From assembly GCF_004000865.1 (NCBI RefSeq), contig NZ_BIMB01000041.1, positions 1 through 63,387 on the forward strand: DNA of 63,387 nucleotides, read 5' to 3'. Each line of letters opens with the position of its first letter. Within the stretch, counting starts at the first letter, position 1. Under the pieces are notes generated by a model. It made no database searches, was not told the origin of the DNA, and saw only the letters and a list, made by a program, of their open reading frames with translations. The stretch comes from Paenibacillus elgii NBRC 100335. Lineage in GTDB: Bacteria > Bacillota > Bacilli > Paenibacillales > NBRC-103111. Position numbers and translations under genes: made by a program. Below, in pieces: positions 1 to 9,178 of the stretch.

Positions 1-63
1 TTGCGCTATCGGCATTCCGGTTTTTTCTTTGCTTCCACAGACACCGTCGAACGTCTTGCCCCC

Positions 64-613
<550 letters not shown>

Positions 614-630
614 CCGTACACATGATGAAG

Positions 631-1524
631 TTAACTGAACACAACCGTTTTGTTCTGATGCACGATGACCCGGTCCTCGACGTGCCAGTTGACGGCGCGC
701 GCCAGTACCGTACGCTCGATATGGCGGCCGATCCGCTTCAAATCGTCCACGTTGTCGCGGTGGCTTACCCGCTGGACGTCCTGCTCGATAATCGGTCCGC
801 CGTCCAGCTCCTCCGTGACGTAATGCGCGGTTGCGCCGATAATTTTCACGCCGCGGTTGTACGCCTGCGCATACGGCTTGCCGCCCACGAAGGCCGGAAG
901 GAACGAGTGATGAATATTGATGATTTTGTTCGGGAAGTGCTCGATAAATTTCGGCGATATAATCTGCATGTAACGGGCCAAAATGACGACGTCCACTTGA
1001 CCGCTAACCAGCTCAAGCTGCCGCTTCTCCGCCTCCGCCTTCGTATTAGGCGTGACCGGAATATGATGGTACGGAATGCCGAGCGGCTCCACCAGCCCGC
1101 GCATATCGTCGTGGTTGCTGATGACCATGGCGATATCGGCATCCAGGTCACCCGACTGCCAGTGCCACAGCAGCTCCAGCAGACAATGGTCTTCCTTCGA
1201 GACGAAGATCGCGAGTCTCTTCTTGCGGCTTGCCCGGGTGATGCTCCACTTCATGTTGAATTCCGCGGCAACCACGGCAAAATCGGCCTTCAACTGCTCG
1301 CGGCGCGCATCCAGATTGTCCAAATCGAACTCGATTCGAATGAAGAACAACCCGCCTTCCGGGTCCATCGTATATTGATCGGACTGTACGATGTTGGCGC
1401 CGTGTTCGTACAGGAAGCGCGATACCGCAGCCACGATACCGGGGCGGTCCGGGCAGGACACGAGCATCCGCGCGCGATTCGTTAAATTCGTGCTTTTCGA
1501 TTTGGAAGTAACGTTCGAAACCAT
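631..1524 (-). CDS. purU: Formyltetrahydrofolate deformylase
   Basis: The 297-aa protein hydrolyses 10-formyl-THF to formate and THF, which feeds formate to purine synthesis and balances one-carbon pools in the cytoplasm. An N-terminal ACT domain (about residues 15-85, starting RARMLVSCPDRPGIVAAVS) is followed by a formyltransferase-type catalytic domain (about 95-285). The latter carries the N-x-H-H signature in IINIHHSFLPAF and the Asp in TEELDGGPIIEQD. The start at 1524 is chosen because AAGGAG lies 11 bases upstream; the open frame continues 27 codons further without a better site. It follows nfo by 44 bases with no terminator between, so the two are probably co-transcribed. Length matches the family. 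Confidence 0.95.
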   Translation of the reverse strand: MVSNVTSKSKSTNLTNRARMLVSCPDRPGIVAAVSRFLYEHGANIVQSDQYTMDPEGGLFFIRIEFDLDNLDARREQLKADFAVVAAEFNMKWSITRASRKKRLAIFVSKEDHCLLELLWHWQSGDLDADIAMVISNHDDMRGLVEPLGIPYHHIPVTPNTKAEAEKRQLELVSGQVDVVILARYMQIISPKFIEHFPNKIINIHHSFLPAFVGGKPYAQAYNRGVKIIGATAHYVTEELDGGPIIEQDVQRVSHRDNVDDLKRIGRHIERTVLARAVNWHVEDRVIVHQNKTVVFS

Positions 1525-1568
1525 GCGTTGTTGATCTCCTTCATTGTCAAAACATAGAATGTCTTTTC

Positions 1569-2696
1569 TTATACCGTAGCGAACAAATGCTCGCCCGCAA
1601 ACCACGCGGTCAGGCGGTGGTTAATTTGTTCCTCGTTCAGCTCAGGGAACAGGCTGTCTGCGACGATCAGGTCGTACAAGCGCTCCATCGGCTCGCGGCC
1701 GTCCGCCTTTTTCGCTTTGGCGTCCGTCTTAAGCACTTCCCAGGTTTGCAGCACGTACGCTCTAGGATCGATATCCTGCTTCGTGAAGAAATGAGCCAGT
1801 CGCTCGACATCCGACAGGAAGCCGTCGCCGAAACGCGTTTTGACCGTACCGCCGAGCAGCGCGATTTCCGCTTCGTACATCGGCCGCTGCGAGCTGTCTT
1901 CCTTGCCGATCCACGGCGTCTCCAGAATGAACGGAAGATGCTTCAGCTTCTCATGGTGAACGACGTTATGCATCGCTTGGAAGCCGATCCAACCGGCGCC
2001 GACAGGGGCATGGCGGTCTTTGGATGCGCCTTTCGGGTTTTTGCTGTCGTTCAGATGCACGACGGCAATGCGGTCCAAACCGACCGTGCGGTCGAACTGC
2101 TCCAGCACGCCGTCGAGATCGTTCACAATATCGTAGCCCGCATCGCTGACGTGGCACGTATCGAGGCAGACGGTCAGCTTGCCGTTATCTTCTACCTTTT
2201 CGATAATAGTGGCCAGCTCCTCGAAGCTGCGGCCCATCTCCGTGCCCTTGCCTGCCATCGTTTCCAGCGCGATGTTGACATTCGTATCCTTCACGCCGCT
2301 CAGCACTTCGTTCAAGCCCTGCGCAATGCGTGCGAGCCCGTATTCGGCATCCTTGTCCGTATAAGCCCCGGGATGAAGCACGATCTGCTTCACGCCCAGA
2401 TAATCCGTACGGCGGATTTCTTCCTGCAGGAAGCGGACAGCCAGCTCGTACGTGTCATCCTTGTAGGAGCCCAGATTGATAATATACGGAGCATGAACGA
2501 TAATCTCTCCGATGCCATGCTGCTCCATCACGGCTTTGCCTTCTTCGATATATTGATTTTCGATCGGTTTGCGGCGCGTATTCTGCGGCGCCCCCGTATA
2601 AATCATAAACGTTCCGGAGCCGTAAGATACGGCTTCGTTGGCCGCATTCAGCAGCCCTTTATCCGAAAACGAAACGTGCGATCCGATTCTGACCAT
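1569..2696 (-). CDS. nfo: Deoxyribonuclease IV (AP endonuclease), long form
   Basis: This Zn-dependent TIM-barrel endonuclease cuts 5' of abasic sites in base-excision repair. It begins [13 protein letters not shown], and the metal-binding stretches [53 protein letters not shown] and FILETPW appear in family order. It is 375 aa long, while classical Nfo proteins are about 280-300 aa. The extra C-terminal 85 or so residues after the barrel (from roughly residue 290, beginning near [15 protein letters not shown]) are helical and acidic and have no motif I recognise. AAGGAGTG precedes the ATG by ten bases. It heads the nfo-purU pair. Confidence 0.93.
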   Translation of the reverse strand: MVRIGSHVSFSDKGLLNAANEAVSYGSGTFMIYTGAPQNTRRKPIENQYIEEGKAVMEQHGIGEIIVHAPYIINLGSYKDDTYELAVRFLQEEIRRTDYLGVKQIVLHPGAYTDKDAEYGLARIAQGLNEVLSGVKDTNVNIALETMAGKGTEMGRSFEELATIIEKVEDNGKLTVCLDTCHVSDAGYDIVNDLDGVLEQFDRTVGLDRIAVVHLNDSKNPKGASKDRHAPVGAGWIGFQAMHNVVHHEKLKHLPFILETPWIGKEDSSQRPMYEAEIALLGGTVKTRFGDGFLSDVERLAHFFTKQDIDPRAYVLQTWEVLKTDAKAKKADGREPMERLYDLIVADSLFPELNEEQINHRLTAWFAGEHLFATV

Positions 2697-2841
2697 GACC
2701 GGGAATCACTCCTTTTTCATCTCACTTCCATCTATTTTACTAGGATCGGGACAAGAAATCTAGAATAGGAAATATTCTCTTGCAGGTTCCGTTTTCCTCC
2801 AGCGGAAAGTGAGGTATAATGGAAGGGAGGTGAACGTTTTC

Positions 2842-3291
2842 ATGTGGTATGCGATGAACGATGCCCCGGCCGAGGGGTTTATGTGGTTTATCATTTTTTG
2901 GGTATTCGTGCTGCTGTTCATGATGTCGGTGGGCGGCTATTTTATGTTCCGAAAGTTTTTCAAGGTGCTTCCCCGGGAGGACGGCAAATCGAAGCTGGAT
3001 TGGCAAAATCATTACGTCGAATCGTCCCGCCACCTGTGGACGGAAGACTCCAAAGCGTTCCTCGACATGCTGGTCGAGCCCGTGCCTACTCCGTTCCGCG
3101 ACATTGCGAAGCATTCCATCGCCGCCCGGATCGGTCAAGTGGCGCTGGAGGCGAAGGCCGACGCGGTCACGCGGGAGCATTGCATCGAAGGATATATCTT
3201 GGCAACGCCCAAGCGCGATTACCGCAGTCTGACCTCGTATTTGGACAAAAAGCAGATCGACTACAGCCCCTTCAAGCATCTGCTTCAATAA
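2842..3291 (+). CDS. DUF2621-type (YneK-like) membrane-anchored protein
   Basis: The 149-aa protein has one strong membrane segment near the N-terminus (about residues 13-36, rich in F, W, V and M), followed by a soluble domain. It ends with the conserved-looking stretch IAARIGQVALEAKADAVTRE and ATPKRDYRSL. The pattern matches what I remember of the DUF2621/YneK family of Bacillales, which has no established function. The ATG at 2842 is preferred because GGGAGGTG lies nine bases upstream; the frame is also open from 2809. A TATAAT at 2815-2820 could be a -10 box but has no good -35. It is divergent from nfo. Confidence 0.7.
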   Translation: MWYAMNDAPAEGFMWFIIFWVFVLLFMMSVGGYFMFRKFFKVLPREDGKSKLDWQNHYVESSRHLWTEDSKAFLDMLVEPVPTPFRDIAKHSIAARIGQVALEAKADAVTREHCIEGYILATPKRDYRSLTSYLDKKQIDYSPFKHLLQ

Positions 3292-3312
3292 ATTGTTTTT
3301 TCGAGCAAACGT

Positions 3313-3346
3313 AACGAAGCCCGGACCTATTCGTCCGGGCTTCGTT
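3313..3346 (+). terminator. Strong hairpin after the DUF2621-type gene
   Basis: A perfect 14-bp stem (3313-3326 with 3333-3346) closes a six-base loop 21 bases after the stop codon. There is no long T run on either side, so termination may be imperfect; the convergent small gene ends at 3361. Confidence 0.6.
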
Positions 3347-3360
3347 GTCGTACATCAGGA

Positions 3361-3537
3361 TCAGGGCTCGTCGAGAACCTTCTCCTCCTCATTCTGATCT
3401 TGGCGCGCAGCTTCGAGTACGTCTAGATCCGTCTCGCTCTGCCCTTGGATGGCGGCCGCCGCATCCGCCTGATTGGCGAGCTGCTCCTCCGCTTGTCCTA
3501 TGCCGTGCGCGCCTTGATGTCCTCTGCTGGATGCCAT
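3361..3537 (-). CDS. Small acidic hypothetical protein (58 aa)
   Basis: I do not recognise this gene. The ATG at 3537 has GGAGG five bases upstream. The product is hydrophilic, Gln/Ala/Glu rich, without membrane segment or cysteine, and ends in the acidic tail NEEEKVLDEP. Small acidic, low-complexity proteins of this kind are common in spore formers, but nothing here proves a spore role. It lies between the DUF2621-type gene and the SLH protein gene and faces the former. Confidence 0.5.
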   Translation of the reverse strand: MASSRGHQGAHGIGQAEEQLANQADAAAAIQGQSETDLDVLEAARQDQNEEEKVLDEP

Positions 3538-3634
3538 GGGGAACCTCCGGTTTTGTCCGTTTTGTCGGGAAGACACCGTTTAGTATGATCCCTGCGGCCA
3601 GCCTTTATCCGGTTAATAAACCATTCCGCTTAGC

Positions 3635-5059
3635 CTAAGGCTTCGTAGAAGTCGATTTGGTCTTCTCCTTCTTCTTGCTCGGCTCTACGTCCGACAATTG
3701 CACCGACAGCGTCGTCAGATCGTCGGTCCGCTTGTTTTTGTCCGGATTGCGCAGCTGCGAGCGGAGGCCGACCGTCGTTACACCGCTGACTTGTAGCGTT
3801 AGCGGAAACTCCTCCTGCTTGACGAAGCCGACGCGGCCGTCAACGATCACGTACATATCGACCTTCTCATCGGACTTCAAGGTAATGGTCAAATATTTGG
3901 CGCCTTTTGGCTGCACGGCGGCCTCGATTTCGCCCTTCTGCTGCAGATTTTTCACGATAACGCCCTTGTCGTCAAAATAGTCGGTGACTCTAACGATCGA
4001 TTTATCCGACCAATTGATCGTACCGTCCTGCGAATAGCCGCCGTTCGGAGGCGTGATCGTATTGCTGTTCGGGTTATTATTGAAGCTGCTGCTGCCGGAA
4101 GATCCGTTCGAACTGCCGGTGCTGCCCGAATCCGTCCCTGTCCCGGCCGGATTGAAAGGAAGCGCTAAATCCACCGTCGTATAATCCCAGAGCCAGCCGT
4201 TCTTTTTCAAATACGTGTACACACGGTCTAGAATCGTCACCGCTTCGGCGCGGGTCACGTAGTCTTTCGGACGGAAATAGCCCTGATCGTTCGGCGTCAT
4301 AATGCCGCTTGCTTTTAGGCTGGCCAACGCTTTGGCCTGTACATTGGACAGCTCGTCCTTCCCCAGACTGCAATCCCCGGTGTTTTTGCCGAGAATGAGC
4401 GTGACGAACACATCGTTGCTTTCCACGTCCATCAAGCCGTCCTCGACATATCGTCCGTCCGCTTGAGCGACTTGGTACTCCGCTTCCGTTTTGAACATTT
4501 TGACCGGAACGTCTTTCAATTCCGAAACGACCGAGCATACGTCATTATCGCTAAAACGCTTTTCCATCAAACGATTGTCGAAATACGCATACAACAGCTG
4601 GGCAAGCTGCAGACGAGTCAGCTGCATATCGGGGCGAAAAGCCAAATTTCCGTCCCGGCTCAGCCCGTACCCTCCGATCTTGAACGAGCCATCGTAAATC
4701 TCCGATATGGGCTTATGCGCCCAATGCAGTTCAGGTACGTCGGTAAAATAAGTAATTTTTTGCATCCCGGTGGCCAGTGCGTTCGGACGATACTTATCGA
4801 ATAACCGATACACCATAGCCGTCCATTCCGCCTTGCTGATCGTCTTGTTCGGACGGAAGTTGCCGTCGGGATACCCAGTCAGCACCTGCTTATTCGCCAT
4901 GAGTCGGATCGACTCGACGGCCCAAGCATACTGCTTCGCATCAACATCCGGAAACACATTCACTTCCGCCGATGCGGGTCTGGGCCACAACGACAACAGC
5001 ACAGACAACGACAGCAGTACCGCAAGCTTGCGGTACCATGAAGAATACATCTTGTTCAT
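3635..5059 (-). CDS. Secreted SLH-domain surface protein
   Basis: The 474-aa protein has a signal peptide (basic n-region YRKLAVLLSLSVLL, cleavage likely after PRPASA) and three S-layer-homology modules in the N-terminal half. These are about residues 38-85 (VLTGYPDGNFRPNKTISKAE), 105-160 ([20 protein letters not shown]) and 245-290 (GYFRPKDYVTRAEAVTILDR). SLH trimers bind pyruvylated secondary cell-wall polymer, so the product should sit on the cell wall. A Ser/Gly/Asn linker (about 305-345) leads to a beta-rich C-terminal domain of unknown function and a Lys/Ser/Thr tail. GGGAGG lies seven bases before the ATG at 5059. It is monocistronic. Confidence 0.88.
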   Translation of the reverse strand: MNKMYSSWYRKLAVLLSLSVLLSLWPRPASAEVNVFPDVDAKQYAWAVESIRLMANKQVLTGYPDGNFRPNKTISKAEWTAMVYRLFDKYRPNALATGMQKITYFTDVPELHWAHKPISEIYDGSFKIGGYGLSRDGNLAFRPDMQLTRLQLAQLLYAYFDNRLMEKRFSDNDVCSVVSELKDVPVKMFKTEAEYQVAQADGRYVEDGLMDVESNDVFVTLILGKNTGDCSLGKDELSNVQAKALASLKASGIMTPNDQGYFRPKDYVTRAEAVTILDRVYTYLKKNGWLWDYTTVDLALPFNPAGTGTDSGSTGSSNGSSGSSSFNNNPNSNTITPPNGGYSQDGTINWSDKSIVRVTDYFDDKGVIVKNLQQKGEIEAAVQPKGAKYLTITLKSDEKVDMYVIVDGRVGFVKQEEFPLTLQVSGVTTVGLRSQLRNPDKNKRTDDLTTLSVQLSDVEPSKKKEKTKSTSTKP

Positions 5060-5134
5060 TGCGAAACCTCCCATCTCTTTCCTTATTATCGGACGAACGG
5101 GCGCAGAATGTTACCTTTTGACAAAATTGCCCAC

Positions 5135-5191
5135 GAAAAAAAGCGCACAGGCATAACTGGACTCTTTTCATCCGTTGTGTGCCTATTGCGC
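5135..5191 (-). terminator. Terminator after the glycerophosphodiesterase gene
   Basis: On the minus strand GCGCA...AGGCA (5191-5180) pairs with TGCCT...TGCGC (5151-5143) and is followed by seven T (5142-5136). It separates this gene from the SLH gene. Confidence 0.65.
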
Positions 5192-5209
5192 TCCTTATTA
5201 AAATCCCCT

Positions 5210-5953
5210 TCAGGCCTTTTCTTCGTTCAACAAGTTTCTGAGTCGCCCCGGAAAGTCCGTAATGATCCCCGAAACGCCGGCATCGATAATCCGGCGAAGG
5301 TCTTGCGGTTCGTTGACCGTCCAAGGGTAGACCCGAAGGCCGTATCCTGTCGCTTCAGCCGCGTCCCCGGCATCGATCGTATGATGCTGCGGATGAATCG
5401 AATAGACGTTCAGTCCCTCGGCTGCCGCAGCCATCTGACGATGCGAGACGAAATTGGCCACATAGAGCAGCCCCGCCCGCAGATTGGGAATCGTCTCTTG
5501 CAGCTGTTTTAACACCTTATGGTTAAACGACGAGACAACCACGCTGTCTAGCCGATTGTACTGTGCAAGCAGCTCCGCCAGTCGTTCCGCCAGTCGTGGA
5601 GTATAGGAGCATTTAACCTCGACGTTGATCATAATTTCCAAAGGAACGAGCTGGAATACTTCTTCCAGCAAAGGCAGCCGCTCCCCGGTGAACCGTTCGT
5701 CGAACCAGCGTCCGGCATCCAGCCGCATCAGCTCCGCCACCGTCAGCTCCGCGATGGCCCCGGTACCGTCCGTCGTGCGTCCAACCGTATGGTCATGGCA
5801 AACGATTACTTCCCCGTCCGCCGACAGGTGCACGTCCAGCTCAATCGCGTCCGCACCTTGCCGAAGGGCTAGCTCGAATGAAGCCAGCGTATTTTCCGGC
5901 GCCTCGCCGGCAGCACCGCGGTGGCCGATTACTATAGGTTGTTGTATGGTCAT
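5210..5953 (-). CDS. Glycerophosphodiester phosphodiesterase (cytosolic type)
   Basis: The 247-aa enzyme hydrolyses glycerophosphodiesters to glycerol-3-phosphate and an alcohol. The catalytic signature is plain: GHRGAAGEAPENT (residues 9-21), then ELDVHLSADGEVIVCHDHTV with the metal Glu/Asp and the catalytic His, EVK near residue 113, and WTVNEPQDLRRIIDAGVSGI near the C-terminus. There is no signal peptide, so it is the cytoplasmic (UgpQ-like) form rather than the secreted GlpQ lipoprotein form. GGGGAGGA lies upstream of the ATG. It is flanked by its own terminator and acts as a single gene. Confidence 0.92.
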   Translation of the reverse strand: MTIQQPIVIGHRGAAGEAPENTLASFELALRQGADAIELDVHLSADGEVIVCHDHTVGRTTDGTGAIAELTVAELMRLDAGRWFDERFTGERLPLLEEVFQLVPLEIMINVEVKCSYTPRLAERLAELLAQYNRLDSVVVSSFNHKVLKQLQETIPNLRAGLLYVANFVSHRQMAAAAEGLNVYSIHPQHHTIDAGDAAEATGYGLRVYPWTVNEPQDLRRIIDAGVSGIITDFPGRLRNLLNEEKA

Positions 5954-6079
5954 ATCCGTTTCCTCCCCTGGTTCAACCGCTTGGGTCTATTATCCGATGG
6001 AAGAAACGGAGAGGCAAGCCCTATTAGGCAAATCCGATGTAAAGAAACTGTAAATTCGTTAAATGGAGCCGTGTCCTAG

Positions 6080-8296
6080 TCAGGATTGCACGGATTCCTC
6101 CTGCAACTGGTGAATGATTGTTTTCCGCTTGACGAGGTAGAGCATAACAAGCGCGCCGACGCCGTATGCCGCCAATATCAGCGCATCGTTCGCAATCGTT
6201 GCAGCGTCGCCGATCGAAATCAGATGCCTGAATCCTTCTACCGCGTAAGTCATCGGCAGTGCCGGATGGATGAAATTGAAGAACCTCGCTTCCAGCTCGA
6301 CCGGATACGAGCCGCTGCTGGACGTCAGCTGGAGCATGAGAATAACGATGGCAACAAAACGTCCCACATCGCTGCCGAGAATCGAGATCAGCATGAACAG
6401 AATCGCCGCGAACGTTAATCCGAGCAGCAGCGCGAACCCGTATAAGTTAATCGCCGGCAGCACCGTCGGAATCCCGAGTCCTGTATGGAGAATGAAGACC
6501 GACAGCACCGATTGAAACACGCTGACGGAAGCCAGCGCAAGATATTTGTTGATAAGGTACGAGATCGGCCGCTTCGGCATTGAGACGACCTTGTTCAGAT
6601 CGATAACGAAAAAAAGCACCAGCGACCCTACCCACAAGGACAGCGCGATAAAATAAGGCGCAAATCCCGTGCCGTTGTTCGGCACCGGATGCAAGTTGTT
6701 CTCCGTTACCTTCACCGGGGAGACGATCGTATTGATCCGCTGCTCCGCTTGCCCGTCCATCGCCGCCATGCCCGCCGCCTCGCCAAGCTTCGCGGCAAGC
6801 TCCTGCTGGCCGGCGTTAATGTCCTTCAGACCGGCGGAAAGCTGCGTACTGCCGTCGTACAGCCTGGTCACGCCGTCCTGCAGCTGATGGAATCCGCTGC
6901 CGAAGGCATTGAGGCCTTCGACCAGCGCCGTGCTGCCTTGCTGCAGCTGATTGACGCCATTGGCGAGTTGGCCGAGCCGTCCGGACAAATCGTCCACCAG
7001 CTGCTTATTCCTGTTCAGTTGGTCCAAGCTGTTGCGAACGGTGGTTTGCATCGACTGCAGCCCGGCTTGCAGCTCGTTCATATGCGCCGAGAGCTGGTCA
7101 CGGGCAACCTTGATCTGTTCGACCGACTTGGAGGTAGAGCTGCGCATCTGGTCAAGCGATGCCTTCACATCGCGCAAGGCCTGATCTAATTCAAGCCGCT
7201 GCGCATTCGCCGTCTTCAGTTTGTCGACCGCCCCCTTGAACCGCTCATTGCCGGTAATTTCGCTGAACTGCTCGCCAAGCGCCAGCAGATCTGCGATGGC
7301 ACCGTCAAGCTGATCCTTTTGCTTCTGCAATCGGCCGCCTATGCCCGAATCCCAGACGCGCTGTAGCTCATCGATTCGGCGATTCGTATCCTGCAGGGAC
7401 GCGCCGATCACATCCAGTGCGTTAAGCCCGAACTTCAGCGATTGATTGGAAGCGTCGATCACCTTGCTGAGCCGCTCCGCCTCAGCCGTCAGCTGATTGA
7501 TCGGCTCCAGTATCTTCGATAGCTGCGCATTCAGCTTGTCGATCCCTCCTGCGCCTAATCCGACGGCCGTATCCAGCCGAATGATGCCGTTCTCCAGCTG
7601 GTTCGCGCCGTCCAGCAGCTTCGTCAGCCCGTCCGAGAGCGGCTTCATACCGTCCTGGGCTTGCTTCAGACCATCCTGCAAGGAAGTCGCGCCGTCCTGC
7701 GCCTTCTTCGTTCCTTCCGCCAGCTTGGCCGCCCCGTCGGCCGCCTTCTTCAGCCCCTCGCCGCCGTTAAGAATTTGGTCGAAGATGATGCGCACATATT
7801 TCTCCGTCATTTGCTTTTCCAGCTCGTGTGCAACCTTATCCATCACGCTGCGCACCACTTTGACGCCGAGCATGTTAGCCCCTTCGTTGACGGCGTACGA
7901 AAGCTGACTCGCTCTGGGCTGCGGCGTGCCCGGGCTATAGGCCGTTTCGGTGAAGTCCGGCGGGATTGTCAGCACCATAAAATAGCGCAGCTTCTCGATT
8001 CCCCCCGCTCCTTGCTCCGGACTGACTTCCGTCCAAGAAGTCTGCTTGTCGGCAAGCAGCTTGTCCGTTAGCTCCCGACCCAGATGAATCGGGTTGCCAT
8101 TCTGTGACATTCCGTGATCCAGATTAACAATCGCCAGGGGCAAATGGGGCAAAAAGTCGGTCGGATTCCAAAACGCCCATAAATAAATGAAACTATACAT
8201 CAGCGGCAGGACCATCAAGCCGAGCACCGAGCGGCGCGCCATGTTGGAGCTCCACATTTGCCGGATATCGTGCCATGCCATTTGAAAACCGTTCAT
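6080..8296 (-). CDS. YhgE/Pip-family membrane protein (ABC-2 type fold)
   Basis: The 738-aa protein has one N-terminal membrane helix (about residues 25-45), a very long extracytoplasmic region, and about five C-terminal helices (from about residue 545). The middle is built of repeated short coiled-coil and SLxDGLxxAxDG-like segments (ATSLQDGLKQAQDGMKPLSD), typical of YhgE/Pip and the related phage-infection proteins. Members are thought to be involved in export or cell-envelope function and serve as phage receptors in Lactococcus; the transported substrate is unknown. The ATG at 8296 is chosen because GTGGAG sits six bases upstream; a GTG at 8308 is the alternative. No ATPase gene is adjacent. 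Confidence 0.85.
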   Translation of the reverse strand: MNGFQMAWHDIRQMWSSNMARRSVLGLMVLPLMYSFIYLWAFWNPTDFLPHLPLAIVNLDHGMSQNGNPIHLGRELTDKLLADKQTSWTEVSPEQGAGGIEKLRYFMVLTIPPDFTETAYSPGTPQPRASQLSYAVNEGANMLGVKVVRSVMDKVAHELEKQMTEKYVRIIFDQILNGGEGLKKAADGAAKLAEGTKKAQDGATSLQDGLKQAQDGMKPLSDGLTKLLDGANQLENGIIRLDTAVGLGAGGIDKLNAQLSKILEPINQLTAEAERLSKVIDASNQSLKFGLNALDVIGASLQDTNRRIDELQRVWDSGIGGRLQKQKDQLDGAIADLLALGEQFSEITGNERFKGAVDKLKTANAQRLELDQALRDVKASLDQMRSSTSKSVEQIKVARDQLSAHMNELQAGLQSMQTTVRNSLDQLNRNKQLVDDLSGRLGQLANGVNQLQQGSTALVEGLNAFGSGFHQLQDGVTRLYDGSTQLSAGLKDINAGQQELAAKLGEAAGMAAMDGQAEQRINTIVSPVKVTENNLHPVPNNGTGFAPYFIALSLWVGSLVLFFVIDLNKVVSMPKRPISYLINKYLALASVSVFQSVLSVFILHTGLGIPTVLPAINLYGFALLLGLTFAAILFMLISILGSDVGRFVAIVILMLQLTSSSGSYPVELEARFFNFIHPALPMTYAVEGFRHLISIGDAATIANDALILAAYGVGALVMLYLVKRKTIIHQLQEESVQS

Positions 8297-8404
8297 CAAT
8301 CGCTCCACTCGCTTTTGTCCATAGATTCTCCCGCCTGCATACGATTTCCTTATGCTGTGCTTTTAGTATTCTTCGATCCGCAAAACCTATCCTAATCGGT
8401 AACG

Positions 8405-8452
8405 CAAAAAAACCTGCCCAGGCTTCGGATTTACCCAAAGCGCAGGCAGGTT
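8405..8452 (-). terminator. Terminator after the YjfB-like gene
   Basis: Minus-strand AACCTGCC (8452-8445) pairs with GGCAGGTT (8418-8411). An inner stem GCTTTGG/CCGAAGC completes the hairpin, and seven T follow. Confidence 0.7.
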
Positions 8453-8494
8453 CATGCATACTTCATGTTTTTGAATAGGTGAGGCTGAGGGAGA

Positions 8495-8674
8495 TCAGAT
8501 ACGAATATCCAAGTTTTTGCCCAAGTTCGGATGCTGTGCCGCCGCAAAATCCTGAAGCAGCGTTGCCGCTTGGGAAGCCTGGGAGTCCTTCATTTGACTT
8601 AGCAGAGCAATGCCGACCGCCTGCTTCAATGCGTCTCCGCCGCTAACGGCGTTCAATGCTGCGTTAATTTGCAC
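8495..8674 (-). CDS. YjfB-like putative motility protein (59 aa)
   Basis: Reading the minus strand from a GTG at 8674 (GAGGCG upstream) gives a 59-aa protein. It has a central LKQAVGIALLSQMKDSQASQ helix and ends HPNLGKNLDIRI. The AVGI...LL...Q pattern and the final HPxLGxNxDI are what I know of the B. subtilis YjfB family (PF14070-type), named putative motility proteins although the function is not established. A classical terminator follows the stop codon. No flagellar gene is nearby, so the neighbourhood adds nothing to the functional guess. Confidence 0.75.
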   Translation of the reverse strand: MQINAALNAVSGGDALKQAVGIALLSQMKDSQASQAATLLQDFAAAQHPNLGKNLDIRI

Positions 8675-8830
8675 AAGCTCGCCTCATTTCTTCGGAAGTG
8701 GAGCAAACGCCAAAAGTCCGTTCGCTAAGGCCAGTATAATCGAAATAAATAAGCCCTTCAATACAAATAAAGGAAATTGCCGTTTTCTGCCGAACCCTAT
8801 TCCTATTGACATAATTCTTAGTAACGCGAG

Positions 8831-9097
8831 GTGTTTCCCCTGTCTATTCAGCCCTACGTCATCGTAATCGCCGGTATCCTGCTTGTGATTTGTTTGGCTG
8901 TCTTCCTTCCGAAGTTTTTCAGACGAAATCGATTCGGCCGGTCCGACGGTAAAACTCAAGCCAAACAAAGCTGCTCCTTTTGCCGACGAAAGGTTCCTTC
9001 GAAGGAGCTTGCCTTTTACGCCAGAGCCGGCAAACCCGTCGGCGTCTGTCGAGCTTGTCGGCCGAAAGCGGAGCGTCAGGACCTCATGCGTTTATGA
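8831..9097 (+). CDS. Small membrane protein with C-terminal zinc ribbon
   Basis: The 88-aa product has one hydrophobic helix (about residues 8-28, YVIVIAGILLVICLAVFLP), a basic hinge RRNRFGR, and a four-cysteine knuckle. The knuckle reads CSFC at about 48-51 and CRAC at about 73-76, with RPKAERQDL following. It is probably a membrane-anchored zinc-binding protein of unknown function. The start is uncertain: the frame opens with GTG at 8831, which itself lies in a GAGGTG sequence, and no ATG is available. I call it from the paired CxxC motifs and membrane segment rather than from any named family. Confidence 0.6.
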   Translation: MFPLSIQPYVIVIAGILLVICLAVFLPKFFRRNRFGRSDGKTQAKQSCSFCRRKVPSKELAFYARAGKPVGVCRACRPKAERQDLMRL

Positions 9098-9178
9098 TCG
9101 TCCATCCGTTATGACGCTAGGAAGCGAATGGACTTTCTTTGAAGCAAGCAACCAGCCGGACGCCTTTCTTGTTCCGTT

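Noticed and set aside
1587..2768. 393-codon open frame antisense to nfo
   Set aside because: Shadow of nfo, running past its start; no motif or ribosome site.
2815..2820. TATAAT as a promoter for the DUF2621-type gene
   Set aside because: The hexamer is perfect but no -35 lies at a proper distance, and the predicted start would fall inside the ribosome site.
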